DNA of 64,000 bases from positions 30,271,255 through 30,335,254 of the forward strand of contig NC_135377.1 of assembly GCF_049243985.1 (NCBI RefSeq). The letters run 5' to 3'. How positions within the stretch are numbered: position 1 is the first letter of the stretch; the number at the start of each line of letters is the position of its first letter. The notes beneath the pieces were generated by a model. It saw nothing but the letters and a program-made list of their open reading frames with translations, searched no databases and was not told where the DNA came from. The position numbers and the translations under genes were made by a program. This DNA is from Paroedura picta (taxonomy: Eukaryota; Chordata; Lepidosauria; Squamata; Gekkonidae). Positions 14,339-27,512 of the stretch are shown here, piece by piece.

Positions 14339-14619
14339 AAGGTAAAGGTATCCCCTGTGCAAGCACCAAGTCATGTCTGACCCTTGGCATGATGCCCTCT
14401 AGCGTTTTCTTGGCAGACTCAATACAGGGTGGTTTGCCAGTGCCTTCCCCAGTCATTACCATTTTACCCCCCAGCAAGCTGGGTACTCATTTTACCGACC
14501 TCAGAAGGATGGAAATCTGAGTCAACCTTGAGCCGGCTGCTGGGATCGAACTCCCAGCCTCGTGGTCAGAGCTTCAGAAAGCATGTTGGCTGCCTTACCA
14601 CCCTGCACCACAAGAGGCT
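14339..14619 (-). mobile_element. tRNA-derived SINE, copy 1
   Basis: On the minus strand it starts gagcctcttgtggtgcaggg with an A-box, then a B-box-like gggagttcgatccc, and ends in CCTTTA repeats. The 16 bp duplication cttagatgtatatcta flanks it exactly (14323-14338 and 14620-14635). Confidence 0.85.
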
Positions 14620-14659
14620 CTTAGATGTATATCTACAGCCCAGTAAATCTGACTTCTGG

Positions 14660-15370
14660 AGCAGGTATTTAAGGGGGCAATCTGCAGACATCTGAAGGAC
14701 AACTTAGTGATTCAGGAAAGTCAGCATGGGTTTGCGTACAACAGAGAGACAACAGGTTGCTAGACCAACCTGGTTTCCTTTGATCGAATGATGGGCATAC
14801 TAGGCCGTGGAAACTCAGTTAATGTTATTTACCTGGATTTCAATAGCAACACTTTTGATAAGGTTCCCCTGATAGGTAAACTGGAGGGCTGCAGACTGTA
14901 TTTTGGATGGTTAGGTGGATAGAGAGCTGGTTAGAACACCACACCCAAAGAGTGATTGTGATTGGTGTTGAATTGAATTGGAGGGAGGTGAACAGTGGGG
15001 TGCCACAGGGCTCAGTACTGGGTTCAGTACTTTTCAATATTTTTACCAGTGATTGTGATAAAGGGGTAGAGGATCAACTCATTAATTTTGTGACATCAAA
15101 TTGGAAGGATTAGAGCATGCACCAAAAGATATAGACTTCAATGAGATCTGGATATTCTGGGAAAATGGCAAAAGAAAACAAGAGGGGAGCAGTGTGAGTG
15201 AATGAGATCTTGGGGTACTTGTGGACTGCAACCTAAATATGAGCAGACAATGTGATGCAGTGGTAAAAAAAGAAAAAGACTTTCTTTCTCAGATGACTTA
15301 TCAGCACCTCAAGCAGGTCAACACAGCTGGCTTTACAGCTTGCAAAAATTTTGGCTGCTATACAAGCATC
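14660..15370 (+). mobile_element. CR1-type LINE reverse transcriptase fragment
   Basis: Frames read VIYLDF (about 14825), [16 protein letters not shown] and [17 protein letters not shown] (from 14994), matching the CR1 reverse transcriptase palm. Frames are broken in several places and the copy lacks both ends, so it is an old fragment. Confidence 0.85.
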
Positions 15371-15576
15371 AGACTTTTCTCACAGGCAAATTGTGCTTGA
15401 ATTGGGTTGCTGGTGTAAAAGGCACACACAGGACCTCCAGCAGCCTCAGACCAGCATATCTGGCTTCTCTTCCGTTAAATGCCCTCTTTTTAACTGGTGA
15501 AAAAGCATGACCAGTAGTGCACATAGAGAGGCTGCCTGTGCACAGGTTTAAGCAGGTAGCCATGCTGGTCTGAAGC

Positions 15577-15706
15577 AGCACAACAAATTTTGAGTCCAGT
15601 AACACCTTTAAGACCAACGAAGTTTTATTCAAGATATATGAGCTCATACCTAGAATAAAACTTAATTGGTCTTAAAGGTGTTACTGGACTCAAAATTTGT
15701 TGCGCT
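15577..15706. repeat. Palindrome of two head-to-head repeat copies
   Basis: The left arm caacaaattttgagtccagt...accaa and the right arm ttggtcttaaaggtgttac...tttgttg mirror each other over about 57 bases around a short centre near 15642. Each arm is one gagtccagt-family repeat. Confidence 0.8.
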
Positions 15707-16509
15707 CAGGTTTGTGACTATCACCTCAAAACTGATGACATACAGAGTCATATTCCATGCACGGGCCTTTTCAAAACCTGTTCTTGTAAGAACCCAGGAC
15801 CACAGTGTAACAAGTACGGTTTAGTAGCAATATGTACAAGTTGTTAATATTTTCAAGAGGGAAACCTTCCACTCAAGTTGCAGGATCTGTTTGTGAAACT
15901 GAATGTATCTGTCTGTACAAACCTCCTTGGAGATTGATAGAATCTTGGAGATTGTACCAATCTGGTGCAGCAGCAAGAGTCAGACTCAGCAATTGAATAT
16001 GATTCATTCAGAGCAGGGAAATGCACAGTTAGATGTGTTATGTATTTAAAATGTCAGGTTCTGCATCAAGAAGTCCCCTAGACATGAAAAAGTTGGTAAA
16101 TAAGATCATTACTAGCATATAAAAAAGTAAAGACACCATGTTCATCATAATTCTCTAAAAATTGGAAGCATTCATCAGATATTACATGACTGCAAGACAG
16201 ACATACTTTAAGAGCAAAGCAAAGAAAAAACGCACTGACATTGGCACCACATTGCTGAATTAATATATTGTCTGGAGTTATTCAAAACTGCCTGGCAAGA
16301 AACAGAAGATCACCCTTGATGTTTCTTCCTGATTTAGTCCCCTGGACCAGATTCTAAAGGAAGAATCCTTTTGGTCTCATTTTTCTTTTGATTCAGTTTA
16401 AAGAGGCAGCTGATGGTAGAAGAGATTATAAAATGGTTGGTGAGTTGACTGCTTCCTTTGATCTGGCCTATAGTGTGGGAAGCACATTTCAGAAGATTTC
16501 CAACATCTA

Positions 16510-16715
16510 GGGGAAGCCTGGATATTCCCAGAATTACAACTCCTCTCCAGACAACAGAGATTAGATCCCATGAAGAACTTTGGAGGGGGGACTATATGGC
16601 ATTATACTGGTAGGTCCCTCCCCTCTTTCCAAGCTGTTCCACCAGATTTCTAGAAACCTCTTAACTATTTTAAGGTCAGAAATTGCTACCAATATGTTTT
16701 CTCTCTCTTTGCCAA
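16510..16715. mobile_element. Old MITE (ccaggaatttccc/gaattacaactc family)
   Basis: It has the signature words gaattacaactcctctccag, acagagattagatccc and tatggcattatactgg. The same family lies at 20225-20425, 22325-22515 and split around 29327-29963. The superfamily is uncertain. Confidence 0.55.
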
Positions 16716-16762
16716 AGAAAAGCAGAGATGGGAACTGCTGATAATACACCAGCCTAGAAACA

Positions 16763-16789
16763 AGGTGTGTGTATGTGTGTGTGTGTGTG
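16763..16789. repeat. (GT)n microsatellite
   Basis: An impure GT run of about 27 bases. Confidence 0.9.
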
Positions 16790-17819
16790 CACATACAAAA
16801 TAAACAGACTTGAGTATATTGAGCCTGTTTGCAAAGAGGGTAGTATAAAACTCAAATTAGAAAATGAATACAATAAACTGAACTTTGAAAATATTGGTAT
16901 TTCCTTATATTCCCAGATCGCAGTATATGGTATTCAAATTTGGTTAAAAAAAAATTGGCTCTATGAGCATGAGGACTTTAAAGGGACTAAAATCTCTTTA
17001 AATGCCTCAGACTTCACTTCAAACCAAGGAACTTCGGTCCATTTAAATGCCTCAGACTTCACTTGACTTGGAGTGAAACAGAGAAACCATCCCCCCACCC
17101 TGATAGCACCCAGATTGCATGCATCCATTAGAGATTCTTCCCCTGAACTCCTCTGGTTTTTAAGTTGTCAGTAAATCCTGTTTTCTCCTTCCTTGCAAAT
17201 AAAAGAACGTGAAACCCATCTGTGATAAAAGGAAATAGACTGTGAGATACTCAGGAGAGGGTTATGCTGAAATGAAGACTACGTTTCCCATGCACATGAA
17301 ATGAATCTCCTTTCTGGCATTTTTTCCTATCAATTGGACAAAAGGGCATGAAATTGTTTGCAAAGTGTCAGGGAAGAGAGAATCTGTTCCCATTTCCAAG
17401 GCAACGCGACCAATGGTTCTTTTATGGATGTGTATCTGTATCCCAATTAAAGTATTGCTATGCAGAGAAATATCATCTACATCCAAATTTTCCTCCTGCA
17501 CTATATGATGTTCCACTGAAGGCATCCCAGTGTGATAAGGCCTTGGAACAGGCACCCTCATCCCACTCTTGCAAGGAGCACCAAATCAGAGGAGAGATGG
17601 CTGCAAACCCAAATGGGGAGAAATGCACAAAAAGGAAGAGATTTTGTGAACATTTTCAGAATGGAGGAAGCATGGAAAGAGTCTGTTGGCTGGCTGACAA
17701 AAGCTGAATAACATCTGGCTGAGTTTATTTCTCTTCTGGTTACTGATACTGGCTACTGTAAGCCATTTTGCATAACAGGGAGCAAAGTGAGATATTAACT
17801 AAATGAATAAAATTCAATG

Positions 17820-17820
<1 letters not shown>

Positions 17821-17856
<36 letters not shown>
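17821..17856. repeat. (CT)n microsatellite
   Basis: A run of about 18 CT units next to a 5S-related SINE. Confidence 0.95.
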
Positions 17857-17859
<3 letters not shown>

Positions 17860-18030
17860 CACAGCTGACTTAAGGCAAGCTGATTCATGGCAAGAAAGTG
17901 GTCAGATCGCCTGGCTTTATAATCCAGGACTCTCTTGATGGTCAGTCATCCAAATACTAGCCAGGGCCAATACTGCTTAGCTTCTAAAATCTGATAAATT
18001 GGGCTAGCTTTGTCTATCCAAGTCAGGGAA
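17857..18030 (+). mobile_element. SINE with antisense 5S-like segment, decayed
   Basis: It contains cagtcacagctgacttaagg, catccaaatactagccaggg and ctgcttagcttctaaaatct. These are the same parts, in the same order, as the element at 3033-3236. Confidence 0.65.
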
Positions 18031-19509
18031 ATTCTCCATGATTCAGCAAGTGTGAAATTTCAGGTTGCATGTGAGAATATACACATTTTTAGCAGTATTG
18101 CAGATAGGTTAGTAAATAAAGTAAATTAAGGCAAAGCAAAATGGAGTCCCCAGAAATGCAGCAAAAAATGTGAATTTTACATAGGAAACATGGGAAACAT
18201 CCCTACAGAAAAAGCATCCCTTGGATAAAGATTTCCATAAACTTCAGTACTTTAGATTTAATACTAAATTCATATCCTGTATTTAGAAATGTTGAGAATG
18301 GCAGTCTGGGTTCTGTTCTTCTAATTAAAACCTCTTTCCAAACCGTTCCTCTGGCAACACAAATCGCGCTCTGCGTGGGGACAGGACACCAGGCTGTGTC
18401 ATTTCATGCAGATCAGAGGATGGAGAGGGAGGAGGATTTTTCTTTTACTAGAGGGAAAATGGTCTTTTGTTTTTAAAAACCTTATTAAACTGAGTGCTTT
18501 CATGTTAAAAATGTGTTTTATTCAACTTCTGCTTGCAATGATTATGTTTTACAGAATTTCCACAGTGATTTTTAATGAGATTATATTACAATCTGATGTG
18601 GACAAAGTGATTTCATTATTATATAATGTTCTAGGAGATTAAATATATGTCATATTTGAAATATTTGCTCCTCAGTTTGCAAATAATTAAGAAAATATAA
18701 TTTTGAACAAAATAATTACATTGTGTACTAATTTTTCATTTTATGTAATTTTTAAAGTATCATTACCTGTTAATGTAATTTATTGCAATATGTAATTTTA
18801 AAGGCTTTTAATGTTTATGTTTTGATGGTAATTATATGATTGTTTTCTCACTGAGCCTGCATGGGAAGATGCTATACAAATTTAATAAATATATAATAAT
18901 TTTTCTGTTCCTATCTTGATTGGTTAATTGGGAATCAATGTTAAGTTATCTTACTGCAGGACATTCAGTAAGGGACCTCAAAGTAGTTGCTTTATTACAA
19001 AGGAACTTCAAGAACAGACTAGAAAGGGAGATTGCCGAAGTGCAATTTATTACAACACTCAAAACCCTGGACTCAACAAGGACATAGTTTTTTATCTCAC
19101 TAGGCATGCTAACTTCATTCAACTCTCATATCCACATTTCTTAAAATCACCTCTTCTTTCTATTTTATTTGGGACGATGTGACTATAATGTGCTGTTAGT
19201 AATATGTAATGTAATTTCAAATCTAACTCTCTGGTCTCAGGACAAGATAACTTACCAGCACAGCTTGTCACTTGCAGTGATGCTTCTACACTTGATGGAT
19301 GGGGCAAACAACTAGTCTCTTTTAATTATTTCTTTTCAGAACTGGGAAAGTCTGCCATTAAATACTAACATAGACAATTTTATTTCTCCTACGTTTTTGT
19401 GAACTACAACTAAACTCAAAAGGACTGATTAGCTTTTTAGCAAAGAATAATTATATGGCATAATTTGTATACTATGACACAGTTTGCTAATTTGCCACTG
19501 ATTTACATT

Positions 19510-19512
<3 letters not shown>

Positions 19513-19574
<62 letters not shown>
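19513..19574. repeat. (AT)n microsatellite
   Basis: An uninterrupted run of about 31 AT units, long enough to be highly mutable and to fold into a hairpin. Confidence 0.97.
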
Positions 19575-19579
<5 letters not shown>

Positions 19580-19604
19580 AACTCTTATGATTCTTGTTTC
19601 ATTT

Positions 19605-20000
19605 TGTCTGAAGAAGTGTGCCTGTATCCAAAAGCTCACGCCTTGAATAAATCTTTGTTGATCTTAAAGGTGGTAAAAAGGTAAAGGTAAAGGTATCCCC
19701 TGTGCAAGCACCGGGTCATGCCTGACCCTTGGGGTGATGCCCTCTAACGTTTTCATGCCAGACTCAATACGGGGTGATTTGCCAGTGCCTTCCCCAGTCA
19801 TTACCGTTTACCCCCCAGCAAGCTGGGTACTCATTTTACCGACCTCGGAAGGATGGAAGGCTGAGTCAACCTTGAGCTGGCTGCTGGGATCGAACTCCCA
19901 GTCTCATGAGCATAGCTTTCAGACTGCATGTCTGCTGCCTTACCACTCTGCGCCATAAGAGGCTCTTCTTAAAGGTGGTATTGCACTCAATTTTTTTTTT
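19605..20000. repeat. gagtccagt-family repeat interrupted by a SINE
   Basis: The left part ends ttgatcttaaaggtggta at 19675 and the right part resumes tcttaaaggtggtattgcac at 19967. The SINE at 19676-19966 lies between. Confidence 0.8.
19676..19966 (-). mobile_element. tRNA-derived SINE, copy 2
   Basis: This is the same family as 14339-14619, in the same orientation. Exact 14 bp duplications tcttaaaggtggta flank it at 19662-19675 and 19967-19980. The tail repeats aaaggt on the plus strand. Confidence 0.88.
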
Positions 20001-20224
20001 TGCAGTAATTTGCCATTAGACAAATAATACCTTAAGTCTCACTGAACATTTTCATTGATAGAAGGAGCATGAATTTCCTGCCTTCGTGCTTACGGTGCAT
20101 TCCCAAATGAGATGTTGCTTCTGGTGCTCATATTATTGCTCTTGGTTTAGGGGAGCTCTTCTTAAAATAGATTGCCTGAACCTCAGTGCCATACTGGTAC
20201 TGACCCTCTGAAAAGGGCCAGTGA

Positions 20225-20425
20225 ACTCAGAAGTCATTCAGACAACAACCGATCTCCAGAGTACAGAGATTAGCTCCCCTGGAGGAATTAGCAGCTTCAG
20301 AAGGTGGAATCTGTAGCATCACATTTCCACTTAACCCCCGCTCCTTCCCAACCTCTCCTCTCTCCAGGTGCTGCCTCCAAATCTCTAAGAATTTCCCAAG
20401 CTGGCATTGACAGCTGTATCATGAA
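20225..20425. mobile_element. Old MITE (gaattacaactc family)
   Basis: It holds cgatctccagagtacagaga, gctcccctggagg and ccaaatctctaagaatttcc. It is decayed and has no coding frame. Confidence 0.5.
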
Positions 20426-20599
20426 ATAGAACAAGAAAATCATATGCATACAGAGCACTCTGCCCTCATCAATATGCTTCAGCATTAATATGCTTCAGAG
20501 CCACTGCTTCAGTTTTCTTCCTGCCAGGAATATGAATGAAGAATGTATTCAGTAGCCTAAGAACTTGAATTGTAATTATTAAAACTACTGAAAATCTGA

Positions 20600-20871
20600 G
20601 AGCCAGTGCAATGTTGGCCAGTGGTTAGGAGTGGTGGCTTCTAATCTGGCAAGTTGGTTTTGATTTCCCACTCCCCCAGATGCAGCCGGCTGGGTGACCT
20701 TGGGCTCGTCACAGCCCTTTTAGAAGCTGTTCTCACAGAGCAGTCTCTGTCCAAGCTCTCGTACTCTCATCTACCTCACAGGGTGTCTGTTGGGAGAGGA
20801 AGGGAAGGTGATTGTAAGCCACTTTGAGACTCCTTCGGGCAATTAAAAGGAAGGCATAAAACCAACTCTTC
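20600..20871 (+). mobile_element. Sauria SINE
   Basis: A tRNA-like head (gttggccagtggttaggag), ttctaatctggcaag, gggtgaccttgggctcgtca, ttgtaagccactttgagact and the end accaactctt match the squamate Sauria SINE from head to tail. Confidence 0.85.
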
Positions 20872-21765
20872 AATGACTGCACAGCAAGCAGAAACGGTAA
20901 TTCTTCAGCTGTCTTTTAGGACTGTATGTAAAGTATGAAAGGCTTATTAGATACCTGGTAGTCTAGCTGTTGCCTAGATCAGGTGTGTTAAACATGAAAA
21001 CTGCAAGATGCATCAGGCTCAAGAGAGCCCATTATCTGACCTGTGGTTTTGTAGCATTTGGGGTGCCCCCCCCCATGTCAGGCACTTAGGTCCACATTTA
21101 AGGACTTAACTGAATAAGGAATGGCTTTCAGCAACTTCACTGTGAACAGTAGCAACACATCTTTTTCAGCAGCCACTAAGCCTGATACAAGAACTAATTA
21201 GAGATGCCGCAACACCCACCAGTTCAACTCACATCCTGTTGAGCACTTGCAATCAGGCTGCTGCCTGGCTGCTTATGACCTGTTAATGCTCCTTTGGCAG
21301 GAATAGGCAATGTGCAGGGAAGCTTGGGAGATGGATCAGAAAGCCAACTTCCATATGGTAGCTTAAATGAGCTGACAGCCTTGCTTGATCTCAGCAACAA
21401 TTGGGGAGCTGGGGGGAAAGAAATCAAGTCCCAGTTGATTCCTTATGACCACATGGGAATTGGCTTTTGACCTACCACCCACTTTGCTGTGCCCCAGCTG
21501 GGGGAGGGCTTCCAATGTGTTGCAGCCCTGACTGGGACTAGAGATAAGTACAGCCTCTGATCTACAATATGGTTGTGTCCTGGCCTTTCAAAGATCCAGC
21601 AATTTGGGGATGGGGTAAATCAAGAGCCCACTGCCCAGTGGAGTCTTGGAGGGACATAGCAACAAGCCAGGTGAAGAGTTCTGAAAATTGTGACTGCTCA
21701 TGCTACTTAGTATAAATGCTGTAGTATTTCTTTACAGTTGTGTAATGCTGTGGCATTCCTCTCCT

Positions 21766-21882
21766 TTACAGGAGAGGAATGGGAAGGTGACTGTAAGCCG
21801 CTTTGAGCCTCCTTCAGGTAGGGAAAAGCGGCATATAAGAACCAACTCTTCTTCTTCTTCTTCTTCTTCCTTCTTCTTCTTC
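21766..21882 (+). mobile_element. Sauria SINE 3' part with (CTT)n tail
   Basis: A 5'-truncated copy: tgactgtaagccgctttgag, gcggcatataagaaccaact, then CTT repeats to 21882. Confidence 0.85.
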
Positions 21883-22324
21883 AGTTCAGTCTAAAACAGT
21901 AAAACTATCCATTAAAATTCTCATTCATCGCCTGGACTTTGGTCTTCTTTTTACCCAGGTTTTCTCCAAAGAAGGTTGGTTTCAGATTTGAGAAATGGAC
22001 TGATCCCTTTTTATTTTAATGTGCAGAGATGTATACACTATAATAGAATCAAGTACTGATATCCTCTCTGAAATAAACTGCAGCCTTTTTTTTAATTAAA
22101 CAATTTCACCTTAAAACAGAAACAGCTACAAACTCTTTCCCCCTCTCCTCAAAACAATACAAAGAGGTTACAGGGAGGAACAGAGGAGGAAGTAAAGGTT
22201 GGATGGCTTCCTTGGGAAAGGATAGCTTTTAGTAAAACAGGAAATTAATCATTCATTCTCCTCTTAGTAGCTGATGGAAATTCCAGGGAATGTTTGATAA
22301 ACATGTCAAATGTAGCTTAGCACT

Positions 22325-22515
22325 AGGGATGCCAGGGGTCTCCCTGGACCTGAGGATCCCCTGGAATTACAGCTCATGTCCAGACTAAAGAAAGCAGTTC
22401 CCCCCTGGAGAAAATGGCTGCTTTGAAGGATGCACTTCACTGCCCCAAACCCTGCCCACTCCCAGCACCACCCTCAGATCTCCAGGTATTTTCAAACCGA
22501 GAGCTGGCAACCCTA
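22325..22515. mobile_element. Old MITE (gaattacagctc family)
   Basis: It has cctggaattacagctcatgt, ggagaaaatggctgctttga and the end gagagctggcaaccc, the inverted counterpart of the gatgccagggg-type start. Confidence 0.6.
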
Positions 22516-22782
22516 GCTTTCATTTTTGCTTGTGTTATTTTACCATATAATCCAAATTGTAGGCCCTGATCAAACAAAGCAACAAAATTTACATATAGTT
22601 TTTGGTGTCTGCCGCCAGACAGTAGCATTCACATATTTTAAGCCATTCATGTGTTTGAAGATGGCCACTTCTAAAAGACAAAGTAATGTAGGTCAACTAT
22701 GAGTGTTGGGCATCAGGAGTCTGTCCAATAAAGTTCAACTGTATTGTTTCCTATAAGCAAGCCAAAATTGATTTTATAGAAA

Positions 22783-23320
22783 ACTAGATTGAAAGCCCAC
22801 TGTATCTGTGAATACAATGGGCGCGAGCATCCCCTTGCCTCCCCCCTGGCAGCCCTCCTGGCAGGCTCCCTGGACCCAAAAAGGGCTGGCGCGGCATTGC
22901 GCGGCCCAAGAAGCAGGGCCGCCGCGTCTCCCCTGCGGTAGACCTGCTCCTTTAGCCATGCCGAAGACCCCCCCCCCCGCCCGCCTCCGCCCCAATTTCG
23001 GCGTGGGCCAGCTCCTTTGCCCGCAACAAAGCCTCCCCCCACCCCCTTCCCCCATCCGTTCCCAGTGCAGGCCTAGGAGCCGGCCTGCTGTGTCTCCAAT
23101 TTGGCGGGCCTGCACCTTTGGCTGTGCCGAAGCCTCCCCCCCATTGGCCTCCCCCTCCCCGGCTTCGGCGTGGCCCCAGGATCAGACCCACCGCATCTCT
23201 GACGTGGCGGGCCTGCTGCTTTGGCCGCTGCAAAGCTTCCCCCCCTTCCCCCCCCCAAGGCCAAGGGGCCAATTGAGAGCCGTGCACTTCGACTGACAGT
23301 GAAGGAGCCAATCGGGAGGC
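22783..23320 (+). repeat. GC-rich interspersed element (ACTAG...AAAGCCC family), copy 2
   Basis: It begins aactagattgaaagcccac with a hairpin closed by caatgggc, then about 500 bases of C-rich sequence with CpGs and ggccaattgag near the end. Overlapping long open frames on both strands come from composition. It is not a promoter: no exon or donor fits. Confidence 0.55.
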
Positions 23321-23324
23321 ATGA

Positions 23325-23456
23325 AGCTCTTCCTAGCTGTGTCTGATGAAGGGAGCTTTGATGCTCAAAAGCTGCTGACAGCTTGCAAATCTTGTTGGTC
23401 AGTGGACTCAGATTTTGCTCTTCTACCGCAGACCAACACAGCTACCCACAGCTATC
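23325..23456. repeat. gagtccagt-family repeat
   Basis: It contains gtctgatgaagggagctttg, ttggtcagtggactcagatt and accaacacagctaccc, a diverged member of the dispersed family. Confidence 0.5.
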
Positions 23457-26400
23457 TTAAGGGGCAGGTTGCACAGCTAATTGTGTTTGTTCTTTTGCTT
23501 TCCTTTCCTGTTGTGCTTGAAAAGGGAGAGCATAGGCAACTTGCTGCTTCTTCATTGCAGCATTCCAACTACTCACAGCATTAATCACTGTGACCACAAA
23601 CACAATTCAGCTCAATGGTACAGTGTATGCCCGACTGTGAAAAAAAGCTTGGTGCCTGTCATGGATACATCCAGCTTCATATATCTTGAGGCATCCTGCT
23701 CAGATGTTCAGCAGGAACATACTGAAAAATTAGCCAGGTTCAAAGGCAATCAGAACAACCAACTCCTTCCCACTTACATGTAGAACCAGCCAAATAGTTG
23801 TTCACCCAGTATGACCTACAACTATGTGAATGTGAAGGATATTTTTACACAAGACTGAAAGCCAGCTGTCACATAACTCTGCTCAGACCCCAGGAGTGAC
23901 AAGCAGCTGGATGGAGCCATGAGACCTTTTGAAACTTGCATAGAGTTAAACCGGGAGTTCCTTTTTCTTTTGTTGATAACAGAATACATTCACATGAAAT
24001 CAGTGGATGCTGAAGCTCCTTTAAGACTTATGAAAGAGGTACTGTATATATTTTCTTAATATGCATAAACGGTAGCAGTATATATAAAATGTGTATTTTA
24101 AATAAGAAATTACATCCCCTTTTTTAAAGGTGTGCTGTACGAGTCATCTCTTTTGAGAACCATAACTCATACATTTGGCTGAAATCAAATTATTTTGAAA
24201 CAACTAATATTTCAGCAATCATGTGATGTGTGATAATGTATATTATTTATAGCATTTGATGAAGATGGGCATTCTTTTGTCATGAGAACTGTATGTTTTG
24301 AACTTTGAATTGCATGAACTTGAGTCTGGTCCAAATGTTCTAGGGAATGTATGTATGTCTTGCATGTGTACACATCTGTAGGAAAGAACAAACGTGTTCA
24401 CTTTACAAATGAAACTGGATACCAGAGCCTGGATAAATGTGTAATGTCAACCACATGCAACTAATTTAACATGAGCATTACTCAATACATGTATCATATT
24501 TAAAAATCAAAGGTACACTGTATGGGGATTGTATGTGTGTCCACTAGAAGCATGTGACAATTATTTACTGAAATTGCTTGGTCACTGCTATACTACATGT
24601 CCCTTGTTCACTAATCATGAAATAAATTACCGATTTTTTCATATTGATGAAAAGGCAGAGGTTTCTACTTTGCCTAAGCAAACCACTATTTTGACACTGA
24701 TATGTCATTTTCTTTGGCCCTAATAAGCAAGATGTAGTTTTCAAATGTATCACTTAAAATTAAAATATGCAAGTTCATTAAAAAAATGTTTTTAAACTTT
24801 ACTGTTGAAATAGTTAAACACAGCACATAGTAGTGGCTACAGAACAAAGTGCAGCTTAGTGCCTGGAATAACATCTCATCAAAGTCACCTCATCCCTCCT
24901 CGCCCCCCCCCCCCCCCATCAAAGCACAAACATTAGGACAAACTAACCTTTGGCACAATGTGATTTGATCAGTCTGCAAAAGCTTTCTGCAGCACCATAA
25001 ATAAGGCCTTTGAAAACTATAACCAGATCTCCTTTATACCTTTTGTGTCAGTATAACGTTCCTGCGTGCACTTGCTCTCTCACTCTGTCCCACTCTCTTT
25101 GCATTATGGCTAACAAAGAGCCCTGTGAAACATGAAAGCTAGCTCAATGCTTTGCAACTTTCAGTTGGCTAACATTATGCTACTGCTACATTTCTCATGG
25201 CCCACAATGACTGCAATGGGGGGGGGTATTATCAAAAGGACCACAGCACTGGTTTTAAAATCGCTTCTTGGAACTATCCATCTTAAGCACCAGTGTTAAG
25301 AGAAATACACAGTTGCAGAAATGAGGACTGCGAGACGCTGGACAGAGCAAAGAGAAAGTCAACAATGGTGTGTACTTTGACACAATGCCCTTTTGTTCTG
25401 CTTCTTCCAAACTATGACAAACAAGACATTGAGAGCTGAAGTTAAGGGCCAGATTCTGCTTTTTCATTCTGGTGGAAAGCAGTAATCGGAGCCTTGTGTG
25501 ATGTCACCATTTTCCTCCTATACGTCCACAATGATGTGTTTTGTTGTGGCCCTTCATCACAGGAACACATTGTTCTCTGCTATAGGCAACCTATTCAGGA
25601 GTGCTTGAGCAGCTTTTGGCATGGAATCTGGCTTGCTGAGAATAATCAGCACCTGAAACAAGGCCCTTAGCCCTGTGGGTGTTTGGGATATGGGAGAATC
25701 ATATGATTTTACACAAAGTGAGTGTTATTCAGCGCCCGCCCCCCCAAGATGTGGGAGCTACTGAGTACCCTGTATATCTTGACCCCTTGTTTTTGTTTAT
25801 TTAATTAAAATATTTATAGCCCACATTCCTAACCACACGTCTTAAGAATTATCAGCACAAGGATCCTGTGGTCAGACCACCATTCTGCACACATTGGATA
25901 ATGCACTTTCATTGTGTTTTTACTGATGGAATTTCTTGTGTGAAAGGCAATAACAACAGTTAGTGTAGTATGTTGAAAGTTCACAAACCAGGGCATGCCT
26001 TCATAATATTGTCCCTGGACATGGATGTTCTGTTTAACATAGACAATATGTATTAAATCAATTTAAAACCTCTTAAAAATCCCACAGAACAGGCTTTGAA
26101 ATGACCTCTACTGCACTCTAATCTTGAAGGATTAATCACAAGTCTTTCCCCTTTGCTGCTCTAGCTACCTTCCTTGTCTTTTCATAGCCCACGGAACTTC
26201 AGTTGACCAAGGGGCTGTCCCTAAGACGCCAGAGAGAGCACCTAAAAGTGATTGTGTCAACCACCAGGTAATTTCTTCATTCCAGAGATCAACCAGGGTA
26301 TCAACAGAAACTCTGACCATACCAAGAGGAAAATCCCCTAAAGCTGTCAGAAAGCTATCTGGCTCTAGCACCAGATAATTTTAATAGATCTCCTGTCCCT

Positions 26401-27019
26401 GCAGAGTTTTGGTACCCCTGCAAGTGTAAACTCTAGCAAATAAAGCTCAGCGACAAAGAAACCAACATCAGTTCCTCCACTCTCAGATCTTATTCAATCT
26501 GCTCAAAACAAAATACCAGATTATGAGTGCGATCTGCATAGTATGTGGGGGGTATTATTATGTGAGACACAGGACCTAGGTTGTCATGGCAATGATGAAA
26601 TCCTGTGCAGATCCCAACAAGGTAGACTTGAAACCTCCAGCATCTCAGCTTAGGGGTCATCACCTGCCCCAGAAAACACAGCTGGGAAGGCTGAGCATGA
26701 GGGTTCATTCTTGTTTCCATTGCATAGTGGATCAGCAGCAACATAGACTGAGGAGGGACAACTACTAAGGCCCAAGATTTCTGGTGCAGCCCACTGCTGA
26801 AGTGTTGACCCATGCATGCTTCCTCCCACCCATGCTTCCAGCCAGGCATGGTTCCCAGTGCCATCAGGCAAGGAGGAAGCAAGTGTTGGCTTGGGACAAA
26901 GGAGTTGGAGAGCAAGGGAAGAAAGCACAGCTGGGGAGAGAGATTGTGAGTGGTGAGGGGAGGGGGCCGCTGAGTACTTTCTGCTCAGGGACCTCTGAAA
27001 CCTTGAACCCACTCTGGTT
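23457..27019. other. Gene-free stretch downstream of LY96
   Basis: No exon is supported. A run of about 15 C lies at 24903-24917, and poly-G/C slips occur near 25217 and 25738. The rest is unassigned, AT-rich DNA. Confidence 0.5.
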
Positions 27020-27027
27020 GCCTAGAT

Positions 27028-27163
27028 CAGGGGTAGTCAACCTGTGGTCCTCTAGATGTTCATGGACTACAATTCCCATGAGCCCCTGCCATCAAACGCT
27101 GGCAGGGACTCATGGAAATTATAGTCCATGAACATCTGGAGGACCACAGGTTGACTACCCCTG
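27028..27163. mobile_element. Palindromic hAT-like MITE
   Basis: Ends caggggtagtcaacctg and caggttgactacccctg are exact inverses, and the arms pair along the whole 136 bases. Flanks gcctagat (27020) and ccctagat (27164) agree in 7 of 8 bases, the hAT-type duplication. Confidence 0.85.
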
Positions 27164-27501
27164 CCCTAGATAACCTATATGTCTTAGCTGTATGTGAAAT
27201 GGCACTAATATTTTGTCATTAAAAACACTGCTATTTTGACTGTAGAAAAAACATTTATTGGTACAAAGAAAAAGAAGAGTATTCGATTGCACAAGTCTGG
27301 CAGTACATTCTGCCACAAACAAAAATGCCTTGTTCATCATATTGTGAAAGGCCTAGTTGTTGCTAGCACAAAGATAACGTTGAAATTCATTCATTACCAT
27401 GACTCTGTTTTGATCATGCTATAGTTATAAATATATTTGTACACTTCAACTAAGATTTCATATGGACTTACTAAGTTCCTGAGTAACATGAGAATAGACT
27501 T

Positions 27502-27512
27502 TTTATTTTATT
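27502..27512 (-). terminator. LY96 polyadenylation signals
   Basis: Two overlapping AATAAA hexamers on the minus strand lie about 110 bases after the LY96 stop codon at 27620-27622. This gives a short 3' UTR, as expected for this gene. Cleavage would fall near 27485. Confidence 0.6.

Noticed and set aside
19513-19574. CRISPR-like or other ordered array
   Set aside because: It is a plain (AT)n microsatellite. No direct repeat with unique spacers exists in the window.
22783-23320. Possible CpG island and promoter
   Set aside because: It starts and looks like the GC-rich repeats at 5804 and 47641. No exon or donor follows.
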